Shown: positions 17,157 to 26,693 of the stretch, one piece after another
Position numbering within the stretch: the stretch's first letter is position 1
Layout: the number at the start of each line of letters is the position of its first letter
NCBI RefSeq assembly: GCF_025685415.1
Contig: NZ_JAGSYB010000001.1
Coordinates: forward strand, 2,604,001-2,668,000
Direction of reading: 5' to 3'
DNA length: 64,000 nt
Source: Terriglobus aquaticus
GTDB taxonomy: Bacteria > Acidobacteriota > Terriglobia > Terriglobales > Acidobacteriaceae
Translations under genes and position numbers: made by a program
Notes under the pieces: model-generated
What the model was told of the DNA's origin: nothing
Database searches by the model: none
The model's input: only the letters and a program-made list of their open reading frames with translations

Positions 17157-17794
17157 GCGCTCTCCCTCATCCCGCTTCGCACGCGCTCCAGCGCGCGGTA
17201 CAAATGTGTCTTCACCGTGGCCAGCGGCAGACCAGTGGCCGCCGCGATCTCCGGCAGCTCCATCTCGTCGATATGGCGCATCAGAAAGATGCTGCGCTGC
17301 CGCTCGCTCAGCTTTTCCACGTGCCGCCAGACCGCGGCAACGCGCTCCCGTGCCAACAGGATGCGTTCGGCACCACGCTCGCCGCTCGGCAATACCTCGG
17401 CCAGGCTGGCGGCATCCACTGACTCCCCCTGCGCACGCTTCCAGAACTTATACTTGCCGCCGCGAACGTGGTCGCGCAACAGATTGATGGCGATGCGCAT
17501 GAGCCATGTGCTCGGAGCGCACTCGCCCCGGAAACTCGCTTCGCTGCGCCAAGCCTTCACGAACGTGTCCTGCACCAGCGACCGGGCAGCGTCTTCGTCC
17601 CGCAGATTCAGCAGGAAGAACCGAAACAGTCGCGGCTGACACTGCGCCATCAGAGCTTCGATGGACCCGAGCCCTGCCGCCCGCTCGCCAACTGCCGCGG
17701 CGGTGCGCGGCGGCGCCATACCACTTTGCTCTTCCCTTACTTTGGTCTCCGGAATCAGCCCCTCACTTCCGGCCCGCAATGCGTGCTCCACCAT
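17153..17794 (-). CDS. ECF-type RNA polymerase sigma factor
   Basis: A 213-residue sigma-70 family protein with only regions 2 and 4. Region 2 shows DEDAARSLVQDTFVKAWR and the -10-recognising STWLMRIAINLLRDH; region 4 shows LSERQRSIFLMRHIDEMELP and the helix-turn-helix AAATGLPLATVKTHLYRAL. The start is uncertain: the codon at 17794 has GAGAG five bases upstream, while an ATG at 17719 would give 188 residues and remove a poorly conserved N-terminus. A likely autoregulated promoter lies just upstream. It would direct expression of envelope genes including its own operon. Confidence 0.88.
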   Translation of the reverse strand: MVEHALRAGSEGLIPETKVREEQSGMAPPRTAAAVGERAAGLGSIEALMAQCQPRLFRFFLLNLRDEDAARSLVQDTFVKAWRSEASFRGECAPSTWLMRIAINLLRDHVRGGKYKFWKRAQGESVDAASLAEVLPSGERGAERILLARERVAAVWRHVEKLSERQRSIFLMRHIDEMELPEIAAATGLPLATVKTHLYRALERVRSGMRESA

Positions 17795-17810
17795 TCGCGT
17801 CTCTCAACTG

Positions 17811-17841
17811 TACCGACGCAGCCTGCCGCTCGAGGTTTACA
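17811..17841 (-). promoter_or_regulatory. Candidate ECF-type promoter for the sigma operon
   Basis: On the minus strand TGTAAAC (17841-17835) is followed after 16 bases by CGTCGGTA (17818-17811). The TGTAAC / TGAAAC -35 with a CGTC or CGTA -10 at 16-17 bases is the standard pattern for ECF promoters. It sits about 20 bases before the 17794 start codon, so it fits autoregulation. No equivalent is seen on the plus strand facing the DUF5666-like gene. Confidence 0.38.
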
Positions 17842-17927
17842 GCCAGCGACACGGCCCGAGTCTTTTCCGGACAGGCCGCGTCCATACCATCGGAAACGCG
17901 CCTCAGAAAGCCGCCAGGATACCTGCC

Positions 17928-18797
17928 ATGAAAGCAACTCGCCAGTTCGCTCTTGCCGCCGTCGTCCTACTGCTCGCCATGCCCCGGTCTCGCGCGCAGG
18001 ACGCTTCCGCCACCCAGGACGGCACACAACGCCAGGGGCAGAGCGGCTATGGCGGCCAACGTGGGCAGGGTCGCAACGGCATGGGGCGCCCCGTTCGCGG
18101 CACCGTGACGGCGGCCAGCGGCAATAATGTGACCCTGAAGACAGAACAGGGCGAGACCTGGACCGTGGTAACGACGGACAACACCCGCATCAACATCGAC
18201 CGGCAACCAGTGAAAGCCTCGGACGTGAAGCCCGGCGATGAAGTGATGGCTATGGGCATCGCGGATCCCGACAAGCACGAGATTCACGCAATGATGCTGG
18301 GCGGCATCTCCGCCGCGCAGGTGGCGAAGCTGAAAGCCGACATGGGCAAGACCTACATCGTCGGCAGGATCACCGCGATCAATGACACCAAGCTCACGAT
18401 CGAACGCCCCGATCACGTTTCGCAGACGATTGCCCTGGACGAAACCACCTCGCTGAAGCGTGGCGGCCGGCTGCCGGCCGAGCTGATGGCCGGCGGCGGC
18501 ATGTTTGGCGGAGGGGGCGGCCGGCGCGGTGGACGTGACGGCGCGCCCGGCGGCAATGGCGCTCCCCCGGCGAACCTGAATAACGAGACCACCGGCGGAA
18601 TGCCGCCCGGCATGGAGGGTGAGTCGATCACCCTGGCTGACGTAAAGGTGGGTGACAACATCGCTGGCACCGGAGCACTGAAGAGCGGGACGTTTGTTCC
18701 TTCGGATCTGCATGTGCTGGTGCAGCGGCCGCGCGGACCGCGACCGGACGGCGGTGCGGCGCCTGGCTCAACCTCGGCAGCATCCCCGCGCCCCTGA
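17928..18797 (+). CDS. Exported DUF5666-like protein with Gly/Arg-rich segment
   Basis: A 289-residue protein with a signal peptide (MKATRQFALAAVVLLLAMPRSRA, cleavage near 23). Two OB-like beta segments, PVRGTVTAASGNNVTLKTE (about 54-72) and YIVGRITAINDTKLTIERP (about 141-160), resemble the repeated strand pattern of DUF5666. A Gly/Arg-rich stretch (MFGGGGGRRGGRDGAPGG, about 188-207) and a Pro/Gly-rich tail follow. I start at 17928, with AGGAT upstream; the longer open frame runs antisense through the sigma gene. It is divergent from the sigma operon and may be a target of that sigma factor. The function is unknown. Confidence 0.68.
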   Translation: MKATRQFALAAVVLLLAMPRSRAQDASATQDGTQRQGQSGYGGQRGQGRNGMGRPVRGTVTAASGNNVTLKTEQGETWTVVTTDNTRINIDRQPVKASDVKPGDEVMAMGIADPDKHEIHAMMLGGISAAQVAKLKADMGKTYIVGRITAINDTKLTIERPDHVSQTIALDETTSLKRGGRLPAELMAGGGMFGGGGGRRGGRDGAPGGNGAPPANLNNETTGGMPPGMEGESITLADVKVGDNIAGTGALKSGTFVPSDLHVLVQRPRGPRPDGGAAPGSTSAASPRP

Positions 18798-18982
18798 TTC
18801 GCTTCGAAGTGACCGCTCACGACGGCGAGGCTGGATCCCACATCACTCGCCGCGTGCTGCTTCGCCTGACTCGCACGCTTGACAGAGGCCCGACTCCGAC
18901 AGGGTCTCCTGTACGAAACACAAGCAAGCACCCCTGCGTCTATGCAGGTAACAACGCCTCTGCTGTGATCCGAGGACTTTCT

Positions 18983-21900
18983 TTGCGCCAACGCTCTTCC
19001 CTGCCGGTGCTGCTTGCACTCGCCGCCGTGACCGGTGCACCGCTTTGCGCGCAGGACAGCAAAGCGCCGCCGCAGGAACCGGCCCAGGCCGCCACCCCAG
19101 CCACCTCATCGGAGCCGCCAGCACAGCAGGGCGGCATCATCACCGGCACGGTGACCGCCGCAACAGCGGCAGCCGCGAATGGGAAGAGCCAGCCCGGCAC
19201 GCCGCTGCCCGGCGTCACCGTCACAGCAACGCAGTCGCTGACGGGCAAGAAGTACGCCGCCGCCACCGATGTGAACGGCACCTTTCGCCTGCTGATTCCG
19301 CGCAACGGCCGGTATGTTCTCCGGACTGAATTCGCGGGATTCGCCCCGCTCACCTCCGAAGTTCTGCTGAACGACAGCAGCCATACGGGTACCTCAAACT
19401 TCACGCTGCAACTGGCCTCGCGCGTGGCGGCGCGCGCCTCGCAAGCCGGCGGCGCAAACGCCGAAGCGGCGGCAGGCTTCGGTTCGGCGCTAGGCCTAAG
19501 CGGAGCACAGACGCAAGCACTACAACGCGGTCTGCAGTCATTGCGGGGTGCCGGGACGGACGCCCAGGCCTCCTCCGACGCGGGCGGCAACTCCGGGCCC
19601 TCGCTCAATACGCTTGCCGGATTGGACTCGAGCGGTGCCGACTCCGTCGCCGTGACCGGTCAGTCCGGGCAGACCAACGGCATGGCCGGCTTTAACGAGG
19701 ACGAGGTTCGCAACCGCATCGAGGGCGCCATCGCGGAGGCCCGCCGCAACGGCGGCCAGCAGGCAGACATCGCCAACGCCGTGGTCGGCCTGGTCGGCAG
19801 CATGATGGGCGGACCGGGTGGATTCGGCGGGCCGGGTGGCGGACGCGGGGGTCCGGGCGGTGGTGGAGGTCCCTTTCGCGTCGGCGGTGGTGGTGGCGGA
19901 CGCGGCGGGTTCCGCAACTTCAATCCGACCCAGGTGCACGGAAACCTGTTCTACCAGGGCGGCAACGGTGCGCTGGACGCAACGCAGTTTTCGCTCACGG
20001 GCACGCCCATTCAACCGGCGTATTCGACAAACCGTTTCGGCCTGAACCTGACGGGGTCGCCCTACATCCCGGGCCTGATCAAGCCTTCGACCAAGCAGTT
20101 CGGCTTCCTCAACATCACCGGCCAGCGAAACGAAACGCCGACCAACATTGCGGGTACGGTTCCGACGGACGCCGTGCGCACGGGCGATTTCTCCGGCTTC
20201 ACGCGCACCGTCTCCGGCGTGTCGATGCCCGTGGTGATCTTCGATCCCGTTACAGGTGCTCCATTTGGCTGCGCGTCCGCTGCGATCTACGCCGCAAACC
20301 CGGCGTGCGCAACGAACGTGATCCCGGCGAACCGCATCAGCCCACAGGCTCTGGCTCTGCTGAATTTATATCCGCACGCCAACCAGGCCAATCCCGCCAG
20401 CAACAACACGGGCGAGGTGTACAACTACCAGCGCGTGACCACGGCCGGGCAGAACCAGTTGCAGATCTCCGCGCGATTCGTGCGCAACTTCGGTAACGCA
20501 CCCACAGGCCGTGGCGGTTTTGGAGGCATGTTCGGCGGCGGAGGTGGACGGCAGCAGCCAGGACAGAAGCCCAGCCTGCGCCAGAACATCAATACCAATT
20601 TCAGCTACTCGCATTCCGGCAACGACATCCGCGCGTTTGCCCCTTCGCTGGACGGCAAGAGCTTCTCCGATGGCATGAACGCGGGTGTCGGCTACTCCAT
20701 CGGTTATGGCCGGTTCAACTCGAATGCCTCCATCAACTTCAACCGCGCGCACGCCACCACGCAGAACCTGTTTACCGGCGGTGCGGTCGATCCCGGCTCG
20801 GGGCTCAACATCCCCAAGCCAACGCCGCTTGCGCCTGGCTTCTACAACGGCGTTCCGACAATCGGTCTCAGCAACTTCAACTCGCTGTCTGACACGCTGC
20901 CGCAGGACCGCGTCCAGCAGACCTTCAGCTTCGGCGACCAGGTGCGGTGGAATCACAAGAAGCACAACCTGAACATCGGCTTTGACGCGCGGCGCGTGCA
21001 GAACAACATCATCGGCAGCACGAACGTGCTCGGATCGTTCACCTTCTCCGGCGTTTACACGCAGGATCCGTCGCTTACAGGTGCGGGTGGGGGCAGTACG
21101 GGGACTGGCAACAGCACCGGGACGGCGAGCGGATCGTCGTTCGCAGACTTCCTGCTGGGAGCGCCGCAGCAGACCTCGATCCAGGCTGGCCTGAACAAGA
21201 CTCACCTGCGCGAAACCGTGGTGAACGCCTACGGCTTCGACGACTTCCGCGCCTTGCCTAACCTGACGCTGAACCTTGGTCTGCGTTACGAGTACTTCAG
21301 CCCGTACTACGAAACGAACAATCAGTTGGTGAACCTGGATCACAGCCCCGACTTCAGCGTGGTCACACCCGTGCAGCCGGACGGCACCGGCCCCTACAGC
21401 GGCAAGTTTCCGCGTTCGCTGGTCAACCCGGATCGGACGATGTTTTCGCCGCGGCTGGGCCTGGCGTGGCGGCCCAAGGGCAACAGCAACTTTGCGAAGA
21501 ACACGGTGATTCGCGCCGGGTACGGCATTAACTACAACACCACCGCGTTCGGCTCGTTCGCGAACTCGCTGTCCTACCAGACGCCGTTCGCCATCACGCA
21601 GACCAACATCGCCTCCGTGCAGAACAGCAACGACTCAGGTTGCGGCACGTTCACCACGCCCGGCACGGTGAACCGCTCCAACTTCACGCTGACCAACGGT
21701 TTCAACTGCACCAGCAAGGCCGTCACGAACAACTTCGCGATCAACCGCGACTACCGGCTCGGCCGCGTGCAGGTGTTCAACTTTGGCATCCAGCACACGT
21801 TCGGCTTCGGCATCCTCCTGAACGTGGATTACAACGGATCGCTGGGCAGCAACCTGGACATTGTCAGCGCGCCCGGAGCCACGGCCCAGGGCTTGGCGCT

Positions 21901-22663
21901 GCAGAACGCCCAGGGCTTCACCTTTGAGAACTCCGTGGCCGACTCGCGGTCCAACGGTCTGTTTGTCAGCGCGCGCAAGCGCATGTCACGCGGCATCTCG
22001 TTGCAAGCTACGTACACCTACAGCCACGGCATCGATAACGCCTCAACATTATCGGGCGGTGGCGGAACCGTCGCGCAGAACTTTCAGAGGCTCGATCTGG
22101 AGTACGGCAACTCCAGCTTCGACGTGCGCCACCGTGCCACCGGCAACTGGGTGCTCGAGCTGCCGTTTGGCGAGAACCGCGCCTTCCTGAACAAGGGCGG
22201 ATGGCTCTCCTACGCGTTGAACGGCTTCAACCTTTCCGGCAATTTCACCTTTGCAACCGGCGGCTATGCCACGCCGCAATACCAGAACACGGCCGCGCAG
22301 TTGGTCACCGGCGGCAACTACACCCTGCGGCCCGACCGTGTGTTCTCGCAGCCGATCAGCGGCGCGGGCAGCCTTCGCAACTGGTTCAACCCCCATGCAT
22401 TTACCGACCCCGCCAACGTGTTCGGCACCAGTTCCCGCAACTCCATCCAGTTGCCCGGCACCGTCAGCACGGACACGTCACTCTCGCGCGACTTCGCTTT
22501 CGGCGATCTGAAGAACCTTGAGTTCCGCGCCACCGCCACCAACGTCTTCAACACGGTGCAGTACTCGGGCGTGAACACCGTGCTGAACAGCGCAACCTTT
22601 GGCCAGGTGAGCAGCGTAGCCCAGGCGCGGCGCCTCAGCTTCCAGGCTCGCTACCGCTTCTAA
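18983..22663 (+). CDS. Oar-like outer-membrane beta-barrel protein with carboxypeptidase-regulatory domain
   Basis: A 1226-residue outer-membrane protein. I place the start at a TTG at 18983 because GAGGA lies six bases before it and a clean signal peptide follows (SSLPVLLALAAVTGAPLCAQ); the open frame extends to 18809. Residues about 46-150 form a carboxypeptidase-regulatory-like domain (GTVTAAT, PLPGVTVTATQ, TDVNGTFRLLIP). Then come an Ala/Ser/Gly linker, a Gly/Arg-rich block (about 270-310) and a second one near 515-530. The rest is beta-barrel with alternating strands (LNLGLRYEYFSPYYETNNQ) and a final Phe. The usual acidobacterial plug motif LPLNGRNF..L..L.PGV is not found. It may import or secrete polymers. 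VWFA genes follow directly. Confidence 0.83.
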   Translation: MRQRSSLPVLLALAAVTGAPLCAQDSKAPPQEPAQAATPATSSEPPAQQGGIITGTVTAATAAAANGKSQPGTPLPGVTVTATQSLTGKKYAAATDVNGTFRLLIPRNGRYVLRTEFAGFAPLTSEVLLNDSSHTGTSNFTLQLASRVAARASQAGGANAEAAAGFGSALGLSGAQTQALQRGLQSLRGAGTDAQASSDAGGNSGPSLNTLAGLDSSGADSVAVTGQSGQTNGMAGFNEDEVRNRIEGAIAEARRNGGQQADIANAVVGLVGSMMGGPGGFGGPGGGRGGPGGGGGPFRVGGGGGGRGGFRNFNPTQVHGNLFYQGGNGALDATQFSLTGTPIQPAYSTNRFGLNLTGSPYIPGLIKPSTKQFGFLNITGQRNETPTNIAGTVPTDAVRTGDFSGFTRTVSGVSMPVVIFDPVTGAPFGCASAAIYAANPACATNVIPANRISPQALALLNLYPHANQANPASNNTGEVYNYQRVTTAGQNQLQISARFVRNFGNAPTGRGGFGGMFGGGGGRQQPGQKPSLRQNINTNFSYSHSGNDIRAFAPSLDGKSFSDGMNAGVGYSIGYGRFNSNASINFNRAHATTQNLFTGGAVDPGSGLNIPKPTPLAPGFYNGVPTIGLSNFNSLSDTLPQDRVQQTFSFGDQVRWNHKKHNLNIGFDARRVQNNIIGSTNVLGSFTFSGVYTQDPSLTGAGGGSTGTGNSTGTASGSSFADFLLGAPQQTSIQAGLNKTHLRETVVNAYGFDDFRALPNLTLNLGLRYEYFSPYYETNNQLVNLDHSPDFSVVTPVQPDGTGPYSGKFPRSLVNPDRTMFSPRLGLAWRPKGNSNFAKNTVIRAGYGINYNTTAFGSFANSLSYQTPFAITQTNIASVQNSNDSGCGTFTTPGTVNRSNFTLTNGFNCTSKAVTNNFAINRDYRLGRVQVFNFGIQHTFGFGILLNVDYNGSLGSNLDIVSAPGATAQGLALQNAQGFTFENSVADSRSNGLFVSARKRMSRGISLQATYTYSHGIDNASTLSGGGGTVAQNFQRLDLEYGNSSFDVRHRATGNWVLELPFGENRAFLNKGGWLSYALNGFNLSGNFTFATGGYATPQYQNTAAQLVTGGNYTLRPDRVFSQPISGAGSLRNWFNPHAFTDPANVFGTSSRNSIQLPGTVSTDTSLSRDFAFGDLKNLEFRATATNVFNTVQYSGVNTVLNSATFGQVSSVAQARRLSFQARYRF

Positions 22664-22677
22664 AGGAGGACACGATC

Positions 22678-24897
22678 ATGCACAACAAACTGTTCTCCTC
22701 ACGCAGCGCGACTGCGGCCACCTTGCTGGGCATCCTGCTTTCTGTTCCGCAGATGCACGCGCAACAGGACCAGCCCACGCCGGTTCTGCGCGTCAACAGC
22801 AACATCGTCCTCACCAACGTTGTGGTCCGTGACAAGAAGACGGGCGCGCCCGTTCGCAACCTGAAGGCCTCTGACTTCACCATCACGGAGAATGGCAAGC
22901 CGCAGCAGATCGTCTCCTTTGACTTTCAAACGGTGGACGAAGCGGCGCGGCTGAATGAGGCTACCGTTTCTGGCAGTACGCCGACCATCGCGCAGATGCT
23001 CGATCGTTCGCTCGGCTCGGATACGGCACAGCTTCGCGATCATCGGCTCATCGTTCTCTTCTTTGACACGGCGAGCATGCAGCCGGACGACATTGACCGG
23101 GCTGTGGACGCAGCGAACGACTACATCAATAAGAGGATGGCGCCCGCCGATCTGGTCGCGGTGGCTTCGCTCGGCACCACACTCTCGCTCGATCACGATT
23201 TCACCGCCGACAAGCAGGCGTTGCTTGCCACGGTAGGCAAGTTCAATGGGTCCACCGATTCGGCGGGCCTGGCGGCAGGATCGACCGCGACCAGCACAGA
23301 GAACACCAGTGACGACTCGAATGCCTTTCAGGCGGACGACACCGAGTACAACAACCTGAACACCGACCGCGAACTGTACGCCATTCAAACGATTGCAAAA
23401 TCGTTAGAACGTGTGGACCAGCGCAAGAGCATGCTCTACTTCTCAGGCGGACTGTCGCGCAACGGTGTCGAAAACCAGGCCAGCATCCGCTCCGCCACCA
23501 ACGCCGCGGCGCGCGCAAACATGGCTATCTACACGGTCGATTCGCGTGGTCTGCAGGCCCTGCCGCCGCTTGGTGACGCGTCGCAGGCGTCCACGCGCGG
23601 CAACAGCCCGTTCAGCGGCGCGACGATGCAGTCCAGGCTGGACGCCAACGCCGGATCGCAGGAGCTGCTCGCCACGCTGGCCAGCGACACCGGCGGCAAG
23701 TTCTTCGGCGACAGCAACGATTTCGCGCCCGCCTTCCAGCAGATCCAGCACGACACCGAGGCGTACTACATCCTGGGCTTCCGCTCCACCGACCACGCGC
23801 GCGACGGTCGCTTTCGCAAGCTGCAGATCAAGCTGAACCGCACCGATGCGAAGCTGGAGTACCGGCCGGGCTACTATGCTCCCGCCGACTTCCAGCACCA
23901 GAAGACAGAAGATCGCGAGGCTGCCCTGAACGAGCAGCTTCGCAGCGATTCACCCGCCGTTGACGTGCCGTTGTACCTGGAAGCGTTCTTCTTCCGCGAG
24001 CAGCCGAACCTGTACACGGTCCCCATGTCGCTGATCGTCCCGGGCTCTGCTATTCCGTTCACGCGCACCAAGGATCAGGACAAAGCGACAATCGACATTG
24101 CCGGGGAAGTAAAGAACGCGCAGGGCATCGCCGTCGGCAATGCTCGTGAAACGGTGAAGCTTTCGGTAGACGGCAATGCCGGTGCCGCCCGCCGCAACAT
24201 CCAGTACGGCACCAGCTTTCGCCTGGCACCCGGCCACTACCACGTGAAGTTTGTGGTTCGCGAAAACGAGACCGGAAACATGGGCTCGTTTGAGACAGAC
24301 ATTCTTGTCCCCGATCAACGCAAGAGCACGATCAAGCTGTCCTCGGTTGTTCTCAGTTCGCAGCGCACACCGGCTGCGCCGGCGGATGCGGGACGACATC
24401 GTGGCACACAAAGCACACCAGCGAATCCGCTGGTGCAGAACAACGAACAGTTCCTGCCCAATGTTCCGCACGTGTTCCGGCAGGACGCACACGTCTACCT
24501 GCTGTACGAGCTGTACGACCCCGCCAAGCTCTCCAAGGAAGCACAGCAGCAGCTTGCCACCGAGGCCGCTGCGCAGACTAGCGGATTGAGGGCGCGACCG
24601 GGGGCGGGCGGCGTTCACGTGCTCACCTCCGTCGAGTTCCTGCAGAACGGAGCCAAAGTGCTGGAAACACCGCTGGTGAGCACCGATGTGCTGAACGAGC
24701 CGGAGCGCGGCGCGGTGGGCTTCACCTTCGACGTGCCACTCACCGGACTCAAGCCGGGCGACTACATCTGCCAGGTCAACGTGATCGACGACGTTGGGGG
24801 AGCTTTCACATTTCCGCGGCTTGCGATGCGCATCCTCCCGGCCACGCCTCCGGCTGCACCTGCGGCCCAACCGGCGGCGTCGGCCAGCGGCAGCTAA
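22678..24897 (+). CDS. Exported VWFA-related acidobacterial-domain protein (first copy)
   Basis: A 739-residue protein of the VWFA-related family that is expanded in Acidobacteria. A signal peptide (cleavage near 28, MHA|QQDQ) is followed by the family's beta segment VNSNIVLTNVVVRDKKTG and FTITENGKPQQIVSFDF, then the VWFA-like fold (HRLIVLFFDTASMQPDDI near 122-139; IYTVDSRGL near 283). The metal-binding DxSxS of true VWFA domains is degenerate (DTASM). A C-terminal beta-rich part (500-720) is likely Ig-like. A very strong AAAGGAGG site overlaps the stop of the Oar-like gene, so the two are cotranslated. The partner and role are unknown. Confidence 0.87.
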   Translation: MHNKLFSSRSATAATLLGILLSVPQMHAQQDQPTPVLRVNSNIVLTNVVVRDKKTGAPVRNLKASDFTITENGKPQQIVSFDFQTVDEAARLNEATVSGSTPTIAQMLDRSLGSDTAQLRDHRLIVLFFDTASMQPDDIDRAVDAANDYINKRMAPADLVAVASLGTTLSLDHDFTADKQALLATVGKFNGSTDSAGLAAGSTATSTENTSDDSNAFQADDTEYNNLNTDRELYAIQTIAKSLERVDQRKSMLYFSGGLSRNGVENQASIRSATNAAARANMAIYTVDSRGLQALPPLGDASQASTRGNSPFSGATMQSRLDANAGSQELLATLASDTGGKFFGDSNDFAPAFQQIQHDTEAYYILGFRSTDHARDGRFRKLQIKLNRTDAKLEYRPGYYAPADFQHQKTEDREAALNEQLRSDSPAVDVPLYLEAFFFREQPNLYTVPMSLIVPGSAIPFTRTKDQDKATIDIAGEVKNAQGIAVGNARETVKLSVDGNAGAARRNIQYGTSFRLAPGHYHVKFVVRENETGNMGSFETDILVPDQRKSTIKLSSVVLSSQRTPAAPADAGRHRGTQSTPANPLVQNNEQFLPNVPHVFRQDAHVYLLYELYDPAKLSKEAQQQLATEAAAQTSGLRARPGAGGVHVLTSVEFLQNGAKVLETPLVSTDVLNEPERGAVGFTFDVPLTGLKPGDYICQVNVIDDVGGAFTFPRLAMRILPATPPAAPAAQPAASASGS

Positions 24898-24998
24898 GTA
24901 TGCGCTGTCGGTGTGGTGCGGTTCTCCGTAAGCGCTAACGCAGATCAAGACTGCTCGCCGCTGCGAAATCGGTCTAGTCTGTAGGCGGAGAACACTCG

Positions 24999-26651
24999 AT
25001 GCGCCGTTTGCTGCCTTCGCTTTCGCTCCTGCTCAGTCTCTCGCTCGTGGCTCAAAGCCCGGCACCGACAAGCTCCCCTTCGGCACAACAGCCCGCCACA
25101 ACGGGCGCGCCGCAGACATCCGCTCCGTCCACCAATCAGGGCGACCAGTCACCCGTCGCGACCATCCGGTCGAGTTCCCGCTTGGTGATTCTGGACACCG
25201 TTGTGCTCGACGGCAAGGGCAACATCGTTCCGGGCCTGAAGAAGGAGGACTTCCACGTTACGGAAGAAGACACTCCGCAGACGATCCTGAACTTTGTCGC
25301 GCCCGGCACGTTTACACCGCCCGCGGATGCGGCGATCAACTCCACCGCGGACCTGGATCGAGTGGCACCAAGAGCGCCGGTCAACATCATCCTGCTCGAC
25401 GAATTCAACACTCTCTTCCAGGACATGGCGTTTGCACGCTATTCGCTGAAGAAGTACCTGGAGCGGCAGCCGGGCAAGCTGGACGAGCCGACCATGCTGA
25501 TCGCGGTCTCGCTGCAGAAATTTGATGTGCTGCAGGACTACACGCAGGACAAAGGCGCAATCCTGAACGCGCTGGATCACCACTTCGCCGCGTATCCCTG
25601 GCAGGCGCACAACTTTGGGTGGCTGGCCGAACGCTACTCGCAGGCATTCCTCTCGCTACAACGTGTCGCGCAGGCCACGGAGGGTCATCCCGGCCACAAG
25701 AATATGATCTGGATCGGCCGCGGGTTTCCGAACCTGAACCTGCAGAACGTTGCCTTGGATCAGCGGCAGCGCGTGGAAAACGTGGTGCAGCAGACGGTGA
25801 ACCTTCTGCGCGATGCTCGCGTGACGCTGTACACGATCGATCCCGCCGGCGTGCAGATTGACCCAAACGCTTACGGCAGGGACGCCGCGCTTTGGGACCC
25901 GTTCGGCGGCAGCTATGAGTTCAACAAGCTGGCGCGCGCCACCGGTGGCCGCACCTTTTACGGCCGCAACGATGTAGACGCCGAGATCGGCACCAGCATC
26001 CGCGACGGGGCAAGCTTCTACACGCTTACGTACCGTCCCACCGGCGCGGCCGACAATCCAAACAAGTTCCGCCGGATCAAGGTCACCTTCGACAATCCGG
26101 ACTATCACGCGGTAACCCGCGAAGGTTATTACCCGCAGCGCGGGCCGGCCCGGTATAACCCGCAGGGAACGAATAACCGGCTCTTCACCGAGTTGGCTGC
26201 GGCGAACAGCAGCAACATGGCCTATGACGGTGTGCCGATCACGTTGCACCCGGATCCGAACGACCCCGACAAGTTCACGATCCACGTGGATTCACGCGGC
26301 CTGAACTGGACGCTGGCGACCGATACCGAGCCGCGCCGCTGCGAGGTGATCCTGCTTGCGACGACCTTCGACAAGAAAGGCAAGCCGGTCGGTGATCCCA
26401 TCGCGAAAAACATCAAGGTCGCCGCGCCTTCCGATGTGGCGCCAACGGGCCGACTGGAGCGCGCCATCGACTTCAACGTAACGCTGAAGCACAACCCCCA
26501 GGCCGTTCGCGCCCGGTTTGTGGTCCGCGTAGCCTCCACGGGCCGCATCGGTACTGCGGATTATGCACTCAACCCGAATCAGCAGGCGGTGGCGAAACCG
26601 GCACCCGCCGCTACAGCGACGACACCTCCGGCGTCCACCACACAGCCGTAG
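24999..26651 (+). CDS. Exported VWFA-related acidobacterial-domain protein (second copy)
   Basis: A 550-residue exported relative of the preceding protein. After a signal peptide (MRRLLPSLSLLLSLSLVA) and a Pro/Ser/Thr/Gln-rich linker it shows SSSRLVILDTVVLDGKGNIV and the ITE-like FHVTEEDTPQTILNFV segment, then VNIILLDEFNTLFQDMAFAR and LYTIDPAGVQ. The metal site is replaced by DEFNT, so metal-dependent adhesion is doubtful. The C-terminus has an Ala/Thr/Pro-rich tail. It starts 101 bases after the first copy, with GGAG nine bases before the ATG. It converges on the sulfurtransferase gene. Confidence 0.87.
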   Translation: MRRLLPSLSLLLSLSLVAQSPAPTSSPSAQQPATTGAPQTSAPSTNQGDQSPVATIRSSSRLVILDTVVLDGKGNIVPGLKKEDFHVTEEDTPQTILNFVAPGTFTPPADAAINSTADLDRVAPRAPVNIILLDEFNTLFQDMAFARYSLKKYLERQPGKLDEPTMLIAVSLQKFDVLQDYTQDKGAILNALDHHFAAYPWQAHNFGWLAERYSQAFLSLQRVAQATEGHPGHKNMIWIGRGFPNLNLQNVALDQRQRVENVVQQTVNLLRDARVTLYTIDPAGVQIDPNAYGRDAALWDPFGGSYEFNKLARATGGRTFYGRNDVDAEIGTSIRDGASFYTLTYRPTGAADNPNKFRRIKVTFDNPDYHAVTREGYYPQRGPARYNPQGTNNRLFTELAAANSSNMAYDGVPITLHPDPNDPDKFTIHVDSRGLNWTLATDTEPRRCEVILLATTFDKKGKPVGDPIAKNIKVAAPSDVAPTGRLERAIDFNVTLKHNPQAVRARFVVRVASTGRIGTADYALNPNQQAVAKPAPAATATTPPASTTQP

Positions 26652-26693
26652 CAGAGGGGCGCCGCTAGGTGTCGGTCCTAAAGCTGGTGCGAG

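Noticed and set aside
18879-18884. Perfect TTGACA upstream of the Oar-like gene
   Set aside because: No acceptable -10 box lies 16-19 bases downstream, so I do not call a promoter.
19800-19920. Glycine-rich DNA in the Oar-like gene as a true tandem repeat
   Set aside because: The codons are similar but not identical in register; it is low-complexity coding sequence rather than a periodic DNA repeat.
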